A stretch of 64,000 nucleotides of DNA from Marinobacter caseinilyticus. GTDB lineage: Bacteria > Pseudomonadota > Gammaproteobacteria > Pseudomonadales > Oleiphilaceae. Under the pieces are notes generated by a model. That model made no database searches, was not told where the DNA came from, and saw only the letters and a program-made list of their open reading frames with translations. Every line of letters starts with the position of its first letter. The stretch's first letter is position 1. Below, piece after piece: positions 45,169 to 55,070 of this stretch. The position numbers were made by a program, and so were the translations under genes. The stretch lies in the NCBI RefSeq assembly GCF_011074955.1, contig NZ_WUQJ01000030.1:1-64000 (forward strand), in the 5' to 3' direction.

Positions 45169-46107
45169 ATGACAGAAGTGCATGTCGCGGTTGCTGTCAT
45201 TCGGCGTCAGGGCCAGGTCCTGATTGCCCGTCGGCCGGATCACACCCACCAGGGCGGCTTGCTGGAATTTCCCGGAGGCAAGGTAGAGCCCGGTGAATCC
45301 GTCCAGTGCGCATTGGTTCGTGAAATCGCCGAGGAGACCGGCTTGACCGTTCCGGCTGCTTCGTTGTGGCCGGTGATTGGTGTCCGTCACGATTATGGCG
45401 ACAAACGTGTTTTTTTGGACGTCTGGGGTACTGATGAGGCGTCGGGGCAACCGCAGGGGCGCGAAGGTCAGGACATAATGTGGCAGGCAATAGACGCCCT
45501 GCAAGATGATGAGTTTCCCGCAGCCAATCGGCCCATAATCCGGGCGCTCCGATTGCCCCGTCGTTACGCCATAACCGGTCCTTTTGGTTCGACTTCTGAG
45601 GGCTTGGCGCGATTGCAGCGGCAGTTGGATTTGCATTGCCCCGACCTGGTGTTGCTGCGCGCACCCTGGCTGAGTACCTCAGCCTATGAGTCGTTTGCAC
45701 GCGACGCGTTGGTCATGTGTCGGGAAGCCGGCGTGGCGCTGATACTGCATGGTGATCCGGCGATGTTGGCCCATGTGTCAGCCGCCGGCATCCACCTTCC
45801 CTGGCGCTTGGCAGAAACGCTGCAGTGTCGGCCGGTGTCATCGAAGTGCTGGTTTTCGGTGTCGTGTCATAACGCAGCGGAAGTGGCTCATGCGGCCGAT
45901 CTGAGTGCGGATTTCATTACGCTGGGTGCGGTGAAGCCGACGGCGTCCCACCCTGGGCGCCCGGCATTAACCTGGCCTGAGTTTCAGACTCTGGTTGACG
46001 CGGCGCCTCTGCCGGTATTCGCGCTCGGTGGTATGATCGACGATGACTTGGAGCAAGCGCTGGTCCATGGAGCCCAAGGCATCGCTGGCATTAGCAACTG
46101 GTGGTGA
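45169..46107 (+). CDS. Nudix hydrolase fused to a thiamine-phosphate-synthase-like domain (MutT-like)
   Basis: A 312-residue two-domain protein. Residues 1-130 are a MutT-type Nudix domain with a complete Nudix box (GGKVEPGE, then REIAEETGL) expected to remove 8-oxo-dGTP. Residues about 140-312 resemble thiamine phosphate synthase (ThiE), with LGAVKPTASHPG in place of the usual phosphate-binding GPVFPT-T and an ALGGM segment. The fusion is common in Pseudomonas-type mutT, and whether the ThiE-like half is active is not known. Start ATG at 45169 follows argJ closely. Confidence 0.9.
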   Translation: MTEVHVAVAVIRRQGQVLIARRPDHTHQGGLLEFPGGKVEPGESVQCALVREIAEETGLTVPAASLWPVIGVRHDYGDKRVFLDVWGTDEASGQPQGREGQDIMWQAIDALQDDEFPAANRPIIRALRLPRRYAITGPFGSTSEGLARLQRQLDLHCPDLVLLRAPWLSTSAYESFARDALVMCREAGVALILHGDPAMLAHVSAAGIHLPWRLAETLQCRPVSSKCWFSVSCHNAAEVAHAADLSADFITLGAVKPTASHPGRPALTWPEFQTLVDAAPLPVFALGGMIDDDLEQALVHGAQGIAGISNWW

Positions 46108-46117
46108 GTTGGGTTTC

Positions 46118-46126
46118 TGCTATGCT
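46118..46126 (+). promoter_or_regulatory. Putative moaCA promoter (extended -10)
   Basis: TGC followed by TATGCT (46121-46126) makes an extended -10 about 30 bases before the moaC start. No strong -35. No molybdenum-cofactor riboswitch was recognised; the leader seems too short. Confidence 0.4.
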
Positions 46127-46154
46127 GGACGAAAGACAATAAACGGGAGGTTGA

Positions 46155-46631
46155 GTGAGCAAACTGACGCATCTGGATGACAAGGGCTCCGCTCGAATGG
46201 TGGATGTGACCAGCAAGGCGGCCACTGAGCGTGAAGCCCGGGCGGAAGCCTGGGTGCGTATGATGCCTGAAACCTTGACCATGATCATGGCGGGGGAGCA
46301 CCCGAAGGGCGATGTTATTGCTGTGGCCCGCGTTGCCGGCATTATGGCTGCCAAGAAGACCCATGACCTGATTCCGCTTTGTCATGCGCTGAATCTGACG
46401 TCGGTCAAGGTTGAAATCACCTCCGACGCAGAGTCGTCGGCCATGCATATACAGACATTCTGCCGACTGACGGGTCAAACCGGGGTGGAAATGGAGGCAC
46501 TGACAGCGGCCAGCATCGCCGCCCTGACACTCTACGATATGTGTAAGGCGGTCGATCGCGGCATGGTAATAGATTCGGTCAGGGTGATCGAAAAAAAGGG
46601 TGGCCGTAGCGGCCATTGGCAGGTGGCGTAG
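46155..46631 (+). CDS. moaC: Cyclic pyranopterin monophosphate synthase
   Basis: MoaC turns the product of MoaA into cyclic pyranopterin monophosphate, the first stable intermediate of molybdenum cofactor. The 158-residue product has [33 protein letters not shown], the [13 protein letters not shown] block and [12 protein letters not shown] start with GGGAGG just before. moaA follows directly, with no gap. Confidence 0.97.
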   Translation: MSKLTHLDDKGSARMVDVTSKAATEREARAEAWVRMMPETLTMIMAGEHPKGDVIAVARVAGIMAAKKTHDLIPLCHALNLTSVKVEITSDAESSAMHIQTFCRLTGQTGVEMEALTAASIAALTLYDMCKAVDRGMVIDSVRVIEKKGGRSGHWQVA

Positions 46632-47642
46632 ATGGATACACCAGAGCCGTTGATTGATAATTTCGGTCGTCAGGTTACATATGTCCGCGTTTCGGTCACG
46701 GATCGCTGTGACTTTCGTTGTGTCTATTGCATGTCGGAAGAGATGACCTTTTTGCCCAAGTCGGAAGTGCTTTCACTGGAAGAGTTGGAAGTGCTGGTCC
46801 GCAACCTGGTGGCGTGCGGTGTTACTAAAGTCCGACTCACCGGTGGTGAGCCTCTGGTGAGGCCGGGAGTAGTCGGTCTGGTTCAGAAAATTCGCACTCT
46901 GCCAGGACTGCGGGAGCTGTGTATGACCACCAATGGTGGTCGGTTGCAGGACTTGGCGGAACCGCTGAAAAAAGCTGGGCTTGATCGTTTGAACGTCAGC
47001 CTGGACAGCCTTGACGAAGGCCGTTTTCATGAGCTCACCCGCACCGGCCGGCTAGGCAAAGTGCTGGCCGGCATCAACGCGGCGCAAAACGCCGGGTTCG
47101 AGCACACCAAGCTCAATGCCGTGGTGATGCGAGGCCGGAACGATGATGAGATTCTGCCGCTGGTTGAGTATGCTCTGGCGCAAGACCTGGACCTCAGCTT
47201 TATCGAGGAAATGCCACTTGGGGTAATCACCGAACATGATCGTGGCGAAGCGTTTTTCTCCAGCGACGAAATCAGGACGGTCATTCGCAGCCAGTACGTC
47301 CTGGAGTCGGCCGCCGATGCCACTGGTGGGCCATCGCGTTATTATCGAGTGCCCGGCTACGACAGCCGAATAGGCTTTATCTCCCCTCACAGCCACAACT
47401 TTTGCGGTGACTGTAATCGGGTGCGCGTCACCACCGAGGGGCAGTTGTTGTTGTGTCTTGGTAATGAGCACTCAGTCGATTTGCGTGCGGTACTAAGACA
47501 AGGTTCGCAAGAGTCGGCATCGGTGGATGCCCGAGTTCAGCAAGCGTTACGAGACTCAATGGCGATCAAACCTGAGAAGCACCATTTTAATCTTGACGAT
47601 GAACCTCAAATTCTGAGATTCATGAGTGTTACCGGGGGCTGA
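46632..47642 (+). CDS. moaA: GTP 3',8-cyclase
   Basis: A radical SAM enzyme that rearranges GTP in the first step of molybdenum cofactor synthesis. The 336-residue product has the N-terminal cluster C26-x3-C30-x2-C33, [11 protein letters not shown], and the second 4Fe-4S site near [11 protein letters not shown] and LLLCLG in the C-terminal part. The conserved C-terminal GG dipeptide (VTGG) needed for activity is present. Coexpressed with moaC. Confidence 0.97.
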   Translation: MDTPEPLIDNFGRQVTYVRVSVTDRCDFRCVYCMSEEMTFLPKSEVLSLEELEVLVRNLVACGVTKVRLTGGEPLVRPGVVGLVQKIRTLPGLRELCMTTNGGRLQDLAEPLKKAGLDRLNVSLDSLDEGRFHELTRTGRLGKVLAGINAAQNAGFEHTKLNAVVMRGRNDDEILPLVEYALAQDLDLSFIEEMPLGVITEHDRGEAFFSSDEIRTVIRSQYVLESAADATGGPSRYYRVPGYDSRIGFISPHSHNFCGDCNRVRVTTEGQLLLCLGNEHSVDLRAVLRQGSQESASVDARVQQALRDSMAIKPEKHHFNLDDEPQILRFMSVTGG

Positions 47643-47845
47643 CTCCGGCACCCGACCACCAATGCCTAACCGGTTTATCGAGTTGATGCTGGCATAAACG
47701 CCGTCAATGCCGACTCAAACCGGAAGGTCCGGCCGCTGAGTATGACATTGGGCAGTGCAGGGCTGCGAAAACGTTGATCGCGCTACGCCCGAGCCGTCGC
47801 TTCTGCTAAAATTCGCCGCCTATTGATTTGATACGAGGTAATGCT
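47643..47845 (+). other. Leader region before ribA
   Basis: About 200 bases with no gene seen. A small hairpin ACCGGAAGGTCCGG lies near 47725. A likely extended -10 promoter (TGC-TAAAAT, 47804-47812) lies 34 bases before ribA. No FMN riboswitch signature (conserved AGGATAT and GAAAGT-type blocks) was recognised. Confidence 0.45.
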
Positions 47846-48460
47846 GTGGTCGTTCGTTATGTCGAGACCTGCCGACTACCGACGCCTTTCGGTGTCTTTG
47901 ATATGCACGGCTTTGAAGAGCCGGACACCGGTAAGGAACACATTGCGCTGACGCTGGGCGAATTGGACAGCGATGAGCCTATGTTGGCGCGGACGCATTC
48001 GGAGTGCCTTACCGGTGATGTGCTATACAGCATGCGGTGTGATTGCGGTTATCAGTTGGAAGAGGCGCTGCGCAGCATTGCCCGGGAAGGGCGAGGCTTG
48101 CTGATGTACCTTCGGCAGGAGGGTCGGGGTATTGGCCTGCTCAATAAAATTCGTGCCTATCACTTGCAGGATCAAGGCGCGGATACCGTTGAAGCCAATG
48201 AACGTCTGGGCTTTGCCGCCGATTTGCGGGATTACAGCATGTGTCGCGACATGCTCGCGCATCTGGGTATCAAGCGCCTGCGGTTAATGACCAACAATCC
48301 GCGCAAAGTGGATGCGTTGACGGCGTTGGGTATCGACATCGCCGAGCGGGTGCCCTTACACGTTGGCAGAAACCCGCACAATGAACATTATCTTGATACC
48401 AAGCAAAGCAAGCTCGGGCACTGGATGGACACCCACCAGGACGACGATCCCACCGTTTAA
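47846..48460 (+). CDS. ribA: GTP cyclohydrolase II
   Basis: Opens GTP to start riboflavin synthesis. The 204-residue product has the zinc site ([24 protein letters not shown]), the [20 protein letters not shown] block and the [10 protein letters not shown] motif. The frame starts earlier with TTG at 47828, but GTG at 47846 with AGG ahead fits known N-termini. A lone rib gene, converging on dxs. Confidence 0.95.
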   Translation: MVVRYVETCRLPTPFGVFDMHGFEEPDTGKEHIALTLGELDSDEPMLARTHSECLTGDVLYSMRCDCGYQLEEALRSIAREGRGLLMYLRQEGRGIGLLNKIRAYHLQDQGADTVEANERLGFAADLRDYSMCRDMLAHLGIKRLRLMTNNPRKVDALTALGIDIAERVPLHVGRNPHNEHYLDTKQSKLGHWMDTHQDDDPTV

Positions 48461-48469
48461 TGCCGGACA

Positions 48470-48523
48470 GTGCCCTCAGTGCTCTGTAGGTCAACGACTC
48501 AGCCAGACCTGAGGCTAGGGCAC
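48470..48523. terminator. Hairpin between convergent ribA and dxs
   Basis: GTGCCCT (48470-48476) pairs with AGGGCAC (48517-48523), with an inner stem AGGTC/GACCT (48488-48492 and 48506-48510). The outer stem overlaps the dxs stop. It could end both transcripts or limit read-through; there is no clear T-run on either side. Confidence 0.35.
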
Positions 48524-50449
48524 CGCTTTGAGCGTCAGGTGGCGCTTCATCCGCTCCAGCCGCTGTTCAATCGATGTCTGAATGCCATTGGCGTCGAGCC
48601 CGCATTCAGCCAGAAGCTCGCTGTGTTTGCCGTGATCGACGAAGCGGTCCGGCAAGCCCAGGTTTAATATTGGCTGTGTAATGCCCTCGGCATTCAAGTA
48701 CTCCGCCACAGCGCTCCCGGCCCCACCTGCAATCGCGTTCTCTTCCAGCGTCACCAGCAGATTGTGTTGTGCCGCCAGCTCGCGGATGAGTGCTTCATCA
48801 AGCGGTTTCACAAATCGCATGTCAGCCACCGTGGCGTCCAATCTGTTGGCGACTTCCAGTGCCGGTGTCAGAAGGGTGCCGAAGTTCAGAATGGCAATGC
48901 TGGAACCTTCACGAATTCGGCGGCCTTTGCCTATGGCCAGAGGTGTGAGTTGCTGTTCAATGGTGGCGCCCGGTCCGGTGCCGCGCGGGTAACGAACCGC
49001 CGCCGGACCCTCGAAGGACAGTCCGGTCTGGAGTAGCTGGCGAGTTTCATTCTCATCGGAGGGCGCCATCACCAATAAATTTGGGATGCAGCGTAAGTAA
49101 CTGAGATCAAAAGCACCCGCATGGGTTGGGCCGTCTTCGCCCACCAGTCCGGCGCGATCAATGGCAAACAATACATCGAGATTCTGTATTGCCACGTCGT
49201 GGATGAGTTGGTCATAGGCCCGCTGCAAAAATGTCGAGTAGATCGCCACGACCGGTTTGCTGCCATCGCAAGCCAGCCCGGCCGCCAGCGTAACCGCGTG
49301 CTGCTCGGCAATTGCAACGTCGTAGTAGCGATCTGGGAAACGTGCGGCGAACGCCACCAAATCAGAACCTTCGCACATGGCGGGCGTAATCCCGACCACC
49401 CGGGTGTCCTGTTCAGCGCTATCGCACAGCCACTGGCCAAACACATTGGCGTACTTGGGTTGTTTGGGAGTGCTGACCACGGGTGCCGGTTTGTTGGCCG
49501 GCACCGGCTCAATCTTGTTAATGGCGTGGTAGCCAATCGGATCGGCTTCCGCCTGGGCGAACCCTTTGCCTTTTTTGGTGACGACGTGCAAAAACTGAGG
49601 GCCATCCAGTTCGCGGATGTTTTCCAGGGTTTCCACCAGCAACGGCAGGTCATGACCGTCGATGGGGCCAATGTAGTTAAAGCCGAGCTCCTCGAACAGG
49701 GTGCCTGGCGAGATCATGCCCTTGAAGTGCTCTTCGGTTTTTCGGGCCAGTGCCATCAGATTGGGGGTTGCCTGCAGCACGCGCTTGCTGCCATCGCGAA
49801 CCTGATTGTAAGTCCGGCTGGCCAGGAGTTTGGCAAAATAATTGGACAGACCGCCGACGTTGTGCGAAATCGACATGTCGTTGTCATTGAGGATGACCAG
49901 TAAATCGGCCCGAATATGACCGGCGTGATTGAGCGCCTCAAATGCCATGCCCGCTGTCATTGCACCGTCGCCTATGACGGCAATGCTTTTGCGGGCGATC
50001 CGCTGCATTTGGGCTGAAATAGCCATGCCCAGTGCGGCGCTGATGGAGGTGCTGGAATGCCCGACGCCAAACGTGTCGTAAGGGCTTTCTGCGCGTTTGG
50101 GAAAACCTGCCAGGCCAGTTTTTTTACGGATCGAGCCCATTCGGTCACGACGGCCGGTCAGTATTTTGTGCGGATAGGCTTGGTGGCCGACGTCCCATAC
50201 CAATCGGTCTTCCGGGGTATTAAAGACATAATGCAGGGCCACGGTGAGCTCGAGTACGCCCAGTCCAGCACCAAAATGGCCTCCGGTTTGGCCAACTGAC
50301 CACAATAAAAATGCGCGCAACTCGCGCGCCAGCTGAGGTAGCTGCTGCTCCGATAGCAGACGCAGCTGATCCGGTGTTTCTACCCGGTCGAGCAACGGCG
50401 TGTTGGGCCGTTGAGACGGGATTTCCTTAAAGAGGTATGTATCCTGCAT
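48515..50449 (-). CDS. dxs: 1-deoxy-D-xylulose-5-phosphate synthase
   Basis: A thiamine-diphosphate enzyme that joins pyruvate and glyceraldehyde-3-phosphate, the entry to the MEP isoprenoid pathway. The 644-residue product has [31 protein letters not shown], the ThDP motif [15 protein letters not shown] with NDN, and in the second half [15 protein letters not shown] and a C-terminal transketolase domain. Third gene of the xseB-ispA-dxs group but 124 bases from ispA, with its own promoter. Confidence 0.97.
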   Translation of the reverse strand: MQDTYLFKEIPSQRPNTPLLDRVETPDQLRLLSEQQLPQLARELRAFLLWSVGQTGGHFGAGLGVLELTVALHYVFNTPEDRLVWDVGHQAYPHKILTGRRDRMGSIRKKTGLAGFPKRAESPYDTFGVGHSSTSISAALGMAISAQMQRIARKSIAVIGDGAMTAGMAFEALNHAGHIRADLLVILNDNDMSISHNVGGLSNYFAKLLASRTYNQVRDGSKRVLQATPNLMALARKTEEHFKGMISPGTLFEELGFNYIGPIDGHDLPLLVETLENIRELDGPQFLHVVTKKGKGFAQAEADPIGYHAINKIEPVPANKPAPVVSTPKQPKYANVFGQWLCDSAEQDTRVVGITPAMCEGSDLVAFAARFPDRYYDVAIAEQHAVTLAAGLACDGSKPVVAIYSTFLQRAYDQLIHDVAIQNLDVLFAIDRAGLVGEDGPTHAGAFDLSYLRCIPNLLVMAPSDENETRQLLQTGLSFEGPAAVRYPRGTGPGATIEQQLTPLAIGKGRRIREGSSIAILNFGTLLTPALEVANRLDATVADMRFVKPLDEALIRELAAQHNLLVTLEENAIAGGAGSAVAEYLNAEGITQPILNLGLPDRFVDHGKHSELLAECGLDANGIQTSIEQRLERMKRHLTLKAVP

Positions 50450-50497
50450 CCGCTTGGGTCTTTTCCAGGTGGTTCTGCTGTATTGTCACAAACTCGT

Positions 50498-50526
50498 ATT
50501 ATACGGGATCACGGTGCCCACTTTCA
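50498..50526 (-). promoter_or_regulatory. Putative dxs promoter
   Basis: On the minus strand, a perfect TATAAT (50498-50503) with a weak -35 TGAAAG (50521-50526) at 17 bases. It lies in the 124-base ispA-dxs gap. The -10 is part of a perfect 11-base palindrome CGTAT-T-ATACG. Confidence 0.5.
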
Positions 50527-50573
50527 CACCGAATGCCAATGAATGAAGCATAGGCGGTGTGTCAGTGGGTGTG

Positions 50574-51473
50574 TTAATAAGTACGGGCCACCACAAAGCC
50601 GGCCATGGCCCGCAATGCATCCGCCTCCGAACCAAACCGTGTCAGGCTGCTAAGGGCTGCGTCAAGCAGCTGGTTGAGATGGGTTCGGGTGCCATCGACC
50701 CCGAGCAGTGCGGGGTAGGTGGGCTTGGCACGCGCCACGTCGGAGCCTTGAGGCTTGCCAATGACGTCTGTCTCCCCCTCGATGTCCAGGAGGTCATCCT
50801 GAACCTGGAAGGCCAGTCCCAACGCGCGCGCGTAGTCCGTTAGCGATGCCAGAAGATCGCTGTCGAGCGGGACCGCGGTCAGCGCCCCGAGTCGAACACT
50901 GGCCTCTATCAACGCACCGGTTTTACGGCGGTGCATGGTTTCCAAATGCTCCAACGTCAGTGTCTGACCCACTGCTGCCAAATCGATGGCTTGTCCGCCG
51001 ACCATGCCCTGATGGCCACTGGCAATTGCCAATTCACGAATCATCGTGAGGCGCATGCGCTGGGGAAGGTCCTCTGCGTCGGCCAGCCATTCGAAAGCGA
51101 GCGCCTGCAGGGCATCACCGGCAAGTATGGCGGTGGCTTCATTGAAGGCGATGTGTGTGGTTGGTCGTCCCCGGCGCAGATCGTCATCGTCCATTGCCGG
51201 CAAGTCGTCGTGAACCAGTGAATAGGCGTGGATCAGCTCAATGGCGCAGGCGGGTATCAGCGCCGCCTGCTCTATCTGACCAACGGCAAGCGCCGCACCC
51301 ATGCACAGTGCAGGGCGGATACGCTTACCACCGCCGAGAACACTGTAACGCATGGACTCACCCAGCAAGGACGGTTGTATGTCATGAAAAGACAGACGCC
51401 GGGTCAGTTCGGCATCGGTCTGGGCTCGACAATGGGTGATGAAGGTTGAATCCACCATCGTTGCGTCAGACAT
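50574..51473 (-). CDS. ispA: Farnesyl diphosphate synthase
   Basis: Adds isopentenyl diphosphate to give C15 farnesyl diphosphate. The 299-residue product has both aspartate-rich motifs: DDLPAMDDDD with the RRGRPTTH that follows, and FQVQDDLLDIEG. GGGKRIRPALC is the IPP-binding block. It overlaps xseB by one base and lies with dxs, the usual gammaproteobacterial xseB-ispA-dxs order. Confidence 0.96.
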   Translation of the reverse strand: MSDATMVDSTFITHCRAQTDAELTRRLSFHDIQPSLLGESMRYSVLGGGKRIRPALCMGAALAVGQIEQAALIPACAIELIHAYSLVHDDLPAMDDDDLRRGRPTTHIAFNEATAILAGDALQALAFEWLADAEDLPQRMRLTMIRELAIASGHQGMVGGQAIDLAAVGQTLTLEHLETMHRRKTGALIEASVRLGALTAVPLDSDLLASLTDYARALGLAFQVQDDLLDIEGETDVIGKPQGSDVARAKPTYPALLGVDGTRTHLNQLLDAALSSLTRFGSEADALRAMAGFVVARTY

Positions 51474-51727
51474 CAGGCCGGCTCGTCCGGATTGAAGGGG
51501 CGAGCTTCCAGGGTGCCATCGCTGCGTTCTGTTAGCTGCTCAACGCGTTGCTCCGCGGATTTAAGCGCCTGCTGGCATTCCCGTGTGAGTCTGACGCCAC
51601 GCTCAAATGCGGTCAGGGACTGTTCCAGGGACAATTCGCCCTGTTCGAGATCGCGTACCAGTGCTTCGAGCTCGTTGAGCGATTTCTCAAAGTCTGCGGT
51701 GGAAGTTGAGCTTGGTTGATCGGCCAT
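51473..51727 (-). CDS. xseB: Exodeoxyribonuclease VII small subunit
   Basis: An 84-residue, mostly helical protein, the small subunit of exonuclease VII (DNA repair). The conserved core reads [19 protein letters not shown], then [19 protein letters not shown]. First gene of xseB-ispA-dxs. The ATG is preceded by a GGAGG-rich leader. Confidence 0.95.
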   Translation of the reverse strand: MADQPSSTSTADFEKSLNELEALVRDLEQGELSLEQSLTAFERGVRLTRECQQALKSAEQRVEQLTERSDGTLEARPFNPDEPA

Positions 51728-51764
51728 GGTGACGGGCCTCCGGTGGTTGCACGGGTTTTGCCGG

Positions 51765-51773
51765 AGTATACCA
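51765..51773 (-). promoter_or_regulatory. Putative xseB-ispA promoter (extended -10)
   Basis: On the minus strand, TGG followed by TATACT (51765-51770) makes an extended -10 about 40 bases before xseB. The divergent PilZ gene starts 106 bases away, so its promoter must also be in this gap. Confidence 0.5.
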
Positions 51774-51878
51774 GAGCAGGTCGGGTAAACAGACCGTCCG
51801 GCGTGGATTCAGCTATTCTGTATCCGGGCACGGGTGCAAATGCGTTCCCGGGTATGAATCATCAGGGGAGGTACGACC

Positions 51879-52457
51879 ATGTGGCAGGGTAAGGAGCGGC
51901 GGCAGTTTTACCGGGTGGAGGACCGTGTCGCGCTGCGTTTTACCCGGTTGCACGATGATCAGTCGGTGTCCTCGGAGCTCGCTCGGCTATCCCTGCACAA
52001 CCGTATCATGGCGTTAAATCAGGAGTTGGAGCATGAATTGTCAGTGCTTGCCGAGCAGTCTCCGCGTATTCATCACATCGCTCAGCTGCTGAACGAAAAA
52101 CTGACGCTGGGGATGAGCGCACTCACGATGAAAGGCTACCCCGACGAATCGGCACTGAAGCAGACCGCGATCAACCTGAGTGCCAGCGGTCTGGCGTTTG
52201 ACGTGGACGAGTGGGTTAAAACCGGCGAGCGGTTGCTGGTGGATGTGGTGTTTTATCCTGAAGGAGAACACTTTAGCGCCATTGTCCGGGTCATCGATTC
52301 CGATACCACCGGCGATGGCTATCGTTTGCGAACGGATTTTGAACGCTTGCCGGAGCATGATCGTGAGCGTTTGGTACGACATATTCTGACTGTGCAATCC
52401 CGCCGTATCCGGGAACTACGGGGCGTTTCCGGCCAGGGTGGCCCGAGCGAAGCTTAG
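51879..52457 (+). CDS. PilZ-domain-like protein with a helical insertion
   Basis: A 192-residue protein that fits a divided PilZ domain. The first c-di-GMP motif appears at the N-terminus as RRQFYR (RxxxR, residues 8-12), and the second as NLSASG (99-104). Between them are about 85 residues, mainly charged and helical, much longer than in a plain PilZ domain. After NLSASG follows a beta-rich part (LVDVVFYPEGEHFSAIVRVID). This resembles tetrameric PilZ variants with long helices. It may sense cyclic-di-GMP. AGGGGAGG precedes the ATG. No partner is evident from neighbours. Confidence 0.7.
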   Translation: MWQGKERRQFYRVEDRVALRFTRLHDDQSVSSELARLSLHNRIMALNQELEHELSVLAEQSPRIHHIAQLLNEKLTLGMSALTMKGYPDESALKQTAINLSASGLAFDVDEWVKTGERLLVDVVFYPEGEHFSAIVRVIDSDTTGDGYRLRTDFERLPEHDRERLVRHILTVQSRRIRELRGVSGQGGPSEA

Positions 52458-52537
52458 GAGCCGGGCCAACGCATTACCCCGATAGCGGCTTGCGGATGAG
52501 CATCGAGGCCTTGCCCCGGGACCGATGAGAGCGATGC

Positions 52538-53317
52538 TCACCGGCTTGATGGGCGCCTCCAGCTGAATTGTTGGTGTTGCCCCGGTTGCCCCTCCGGCAG
52601 CCAGTTTTGCTCCGTCACCACAATCTGGCCTTGAGTATCGACCGTCACAATCGTGGTGGCGCGGGTGCCATAGTCGCGCCCACGAATGAATGGCGACGAC
52701 AGAAACCGTTCCATCGCCAGGCCGACGCCGGTGTCGGGCAAACAGTGGTCCGGTGCCGGCGTGTCATCCTGCAATTGCGCGACCAAAGTGGCGTGAAGCG
52801 TCTCAGTCTGGTGCCGGCGCGTCTGCGCCAGTGTCCGACCTACCGAATCTCTGAGTTTCAGTAGTTTTGGCCAGGGGCTTTGCAGCAAATGGTTGCTCAG
52901 GCCGTACAGCCCCCGATGAAGGTTTCGGCCCGGATGGGCATCGCGATTGCTGAAATACCAGCCTGCCTCCGGCGACAGTGCAACCAGGTTAAAACCCGCA
53001 TAGCGACCGGCATTCTCTCGTAGCTGCCGGTTCAGCTCTGGCTGTGATTCGGTGAGCGCCAGCAGGGGCAAGGCACCGCGGGACGGTCCCGATGTTATCT
53101 CGCCGCCGCCCCGGACGTTGGTTACCGCCGCGACGGCACCCTCTCGGGACACCGCAAGCCAGGTGCCCCCCGACAATTGGTCTTGACCGGCCAGTACGTC
53201 GGGTTCGCGCCACCAGTGCATGGCCGTGGTCGGGCGGGCAAAGAATTCATCGCGGTTGGCGGCCACCACTAATGGAAACTGGGGGTGCCGGGCAACGGCA
53301 AATAGAATCAGACACAT
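52538..53317 (-). CDS. NRDE family protein (TANGO2-like)
   Basis: A 259-residue protein of the NRDE/TANGO2 family, named for the Asn-Arg-Asp-Glu motif seen here as AANRDEFFARPT (residues about 18-29). The N-terminus MCLILFA has Cys as second residue, as in the family; GGTWLAVSREG and TNVRGG are other conserved blocks. The biochemical role in bacteria is unclear; heme trafficking has been proposed for eukaryotic TANGO2. Start at 53317 is clear because the ORF before it is not conserved. Confidence 0.88.
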   Translation of the reverse strand: MCLILFAVARHPQFPLVVAANRDEFFARPTTAMHWWREPDVLAGQDQLSGGTWLAVSREGAVAAVTNVRGGGEITSGPSRGALPLLALTESQPELNRQLRENAGRYAGFNLVALSPEAGWYFSNRDAHPGRNLHRGLYGLSNHLLQSPWPKLLKLRDSVGRTLAQTRRHQTETLHATLVAQLQDDTPAPDHCLPDTGVGLAMERFLSSPFIRGRDYGTRATTIVTVDTQGQIVVTEQNWLPEGQPGQHQQFSWRRPSSR

Positions 53318-53459
53318 ACCATGGCGCCTATCGAAGGTTGGTGGGGCGATTCTGGCGTTTTTAAGGGCTTGAGGGCAAGAGCGTATCGGTCGTTGCCGGT
53401 AATAATCTGCCGTGCGCTTGTGTATCATAGCGGCTCAAATTTGGTTGCCAGGATCGGTC

Positions 53460-54254
53460 ATGTCTCTGCTGTTGTTGCTTGCCGTCTACCTTTCCCTGGG
53501 CGCCGTTGCTGGTGTGTTGGCCGGGATGCTCGGTATCGGCGGTGGCCTGGTGATTGTGCCGGTGTTGATCTTCAGTTTTGATATGCAGGGTGTGAGTCCG
53601 GAAATTGCCGCCCACCTGGCGGTGGGAACCTCGCTGGCCACCATTATTTTCACCTCGATCAGCTCCATTCTGTCTCATCACGCACGGCATGCAGTGCGCT
53701 GGGATATTTTCAGGCCCATGATGATGGGCATTGTGCTTGGCGCTGCGCTGGGGGCATGGACGGCGTCATTGCTCAGCGGCGCCGCGTTGGAACTGATCAT
53801 TGGTGTGTTTGTGCTGCTGGTGGCGATAAAAATGCTGCTGGATGTGAATCCGCCGCCCGGTCGCGCCGTCCCTGGCAGCATGGGGCTGGGCGCCGCGGGT
53901 GCCAGCGTTGGCTGGGTTTCGGCGATTTTTGGTATTGGCGGTGGCACTCTGACCGTGCCGTTCCTCAGTTGGTGCAACGTGCGCATGCAGCACGCCGTGG
54001 GTACGTCAGCGGCCTGCGGGTTGCCGATTGCATTGGCCGGTTCGTTGACCAATGTGGCAACTGGGTGGCAGGCAACGACCTTGCCGGAGTACAGTCTGGG
54101 GTTTGTTTATGTGCCCGCCCTTGTTGGCGTGGCAATTACCAGTGTAATTTTTGCACGTTTTGGCGCGGCGCTTGCCCATCGTCTGGATGCTCGCCTGCTG
54201 AAACGGATCTTTGCGGTGCTATTGGTTATTATCGGCATTCGTTTCCTGACCTGA
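53460..54254 (+). CDS. TauE/SafE family membrane permease
   Basis: A 264-residue membrane protein with about eight transmembrane helices and two internal repeats, each starting with a GMLGIGGG-type motif (LAGMLGIGGGLVIVP and SAIFGIGGGTLTVP). Family members export sulfite or organosulfur compounds; the substrate here cannot be told. It lies between a divergent NRDE gene and lgt, as is common in pseudomonads. Confidence 0.9.
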   Translation: MSLLLLLAVYLSLGAVAGVLAGMLGIGGGLVIVPVLIFSFDMQGVSPEIAAHLAVGTSLATIIFTSISSILSHHARHAVRWDIFRPMMMGIVLGAALGAWTASLLSGAALELIIGVFVLLVAIKMLLDVNPPPGRAVPGSMGLGAAGASVGWVSAIFGIGGGTLTVPFLSWCNVRMQHAVGTSAACGLPIALAGSLTNVATGWQATTLPEYSLGFVYVPALVGVAITSVIFARFGAALAHRLDARLLKRIFAVLLVIIGIRFLT

Positions 54255-54269
54255 ACAGAGAGTGTATTG

Positions 54270-55070
54270 ATGCTTCGTCACCCCCAGTTTGACCCCGTTG
54301 CGCTGTCGCTAGGACCGCTAAAAATCCACTGGTACGGCCTCACCTATCTGGTGGGTTTCCTGGTGGGTTGGTGGTTGGGACGACTTCGAACACGCAAGCC
54401 CTGGTCGCCAATCACCGAAATACAAATGGGCGATCTTTTGTTCTATATTGCGCTTGGCGTAATTTTGGGCGGCCGTTTCGGGTATGTGATTTTTTACAAT
54501 TTTGAGCAGTTTCTGGCCGACCCCTTATGGCTCTTGCGGGTGTGGGAAGGCGGAATGTCCTTCCACGGTGGGCTTATCGGTGTGATGTTGGCAATCTGGT
54601 GGTTTGGTCGCAAGGTTGGCCGGACTTTTTTCCAGATTGCCGATTTTGTGGCGCCGTTGGTACCGGTTGGTCTCGGGGCGGGTCGAATTGGCAATTTCAT
54701 AAACGGCGAACTGTGGGGCAAGCCCACGGATGTGCCTTGGGGAATGGTGTTTCCCCAGGCGCCGGATGCACTGGCTCGGCACCCTTCTCAGTTGTATCAA
54801 TTTGCGCTTGAAGGTGTGCTGTTCTTCATCCTGTTGTGGTGGTTTTCGTCCAAGCCGCGGCCGAGAATGGCGGTCAGTGGTTGTTTCCTGTTGCTGTACG
54901 GCATTTTCCGGTTTGCCGTTGAATTCGTGCGGCAGCCGGACCCGCAATTGGGGTATCTGGCCTTCAATTGGCTCACCATGGGCCAGGTATTGTCTTTCCC
55001 GATGATTCTGGCCGGGATAGTTATGATGATGGTCGCTTACAGGGGAGCGAAAAATGAAAGCCTATCTTGA
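54270..55070 (+). CDS. lgt: Phosphatidylglycerol--prolipoprotein diacylglyceryl transferase
   Basis: Adds diacylglyceryl to the cysteine of lipoprotein precursors. The 266-residue membrane protein has seven helices. [35 protein letters not shown] and [17 protein letters not shown] (the family signature) are present. TTG at 54267 precedes the ATG. It overlaps thyA by 17 bases, the classic lgt-thyA pair. Confidence 0.97.
   Translation: MLRHPQFDPVALSLGPLKIHWYGLTYLVGFLVGWWLGRLRTRKPWSPITEIQMGDLLFYIALGVILGGRFGYVIFYNFEQFLADPLWLLRVWEGGMSFHGGLIGVMLAIWWFGRKVGRTFFQIADFVAPLVPVGLGAGRIGNFINGELWGKPTDVPWGMVFPQAPDALARHPSQLYQFALEGVLFFILLWWFSSKPRPRMAVSGCFLLLYGIFRFAVEFVRQPDPQLGYLAFNWLTMGQVLSFPMILAGIVMMMVAYRGAKNESLS

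Noticed and set aside
47643..47845. FMN riboswitch before ribA
   Set aside because: The conserved FMN-element blocks are absent, and the promoter lies only about 34 bases before the start.
49121..49903. 260-codon plus-strand frame opposite dxs
   Set aside because: Shadow of dxs, with no supporting signals.
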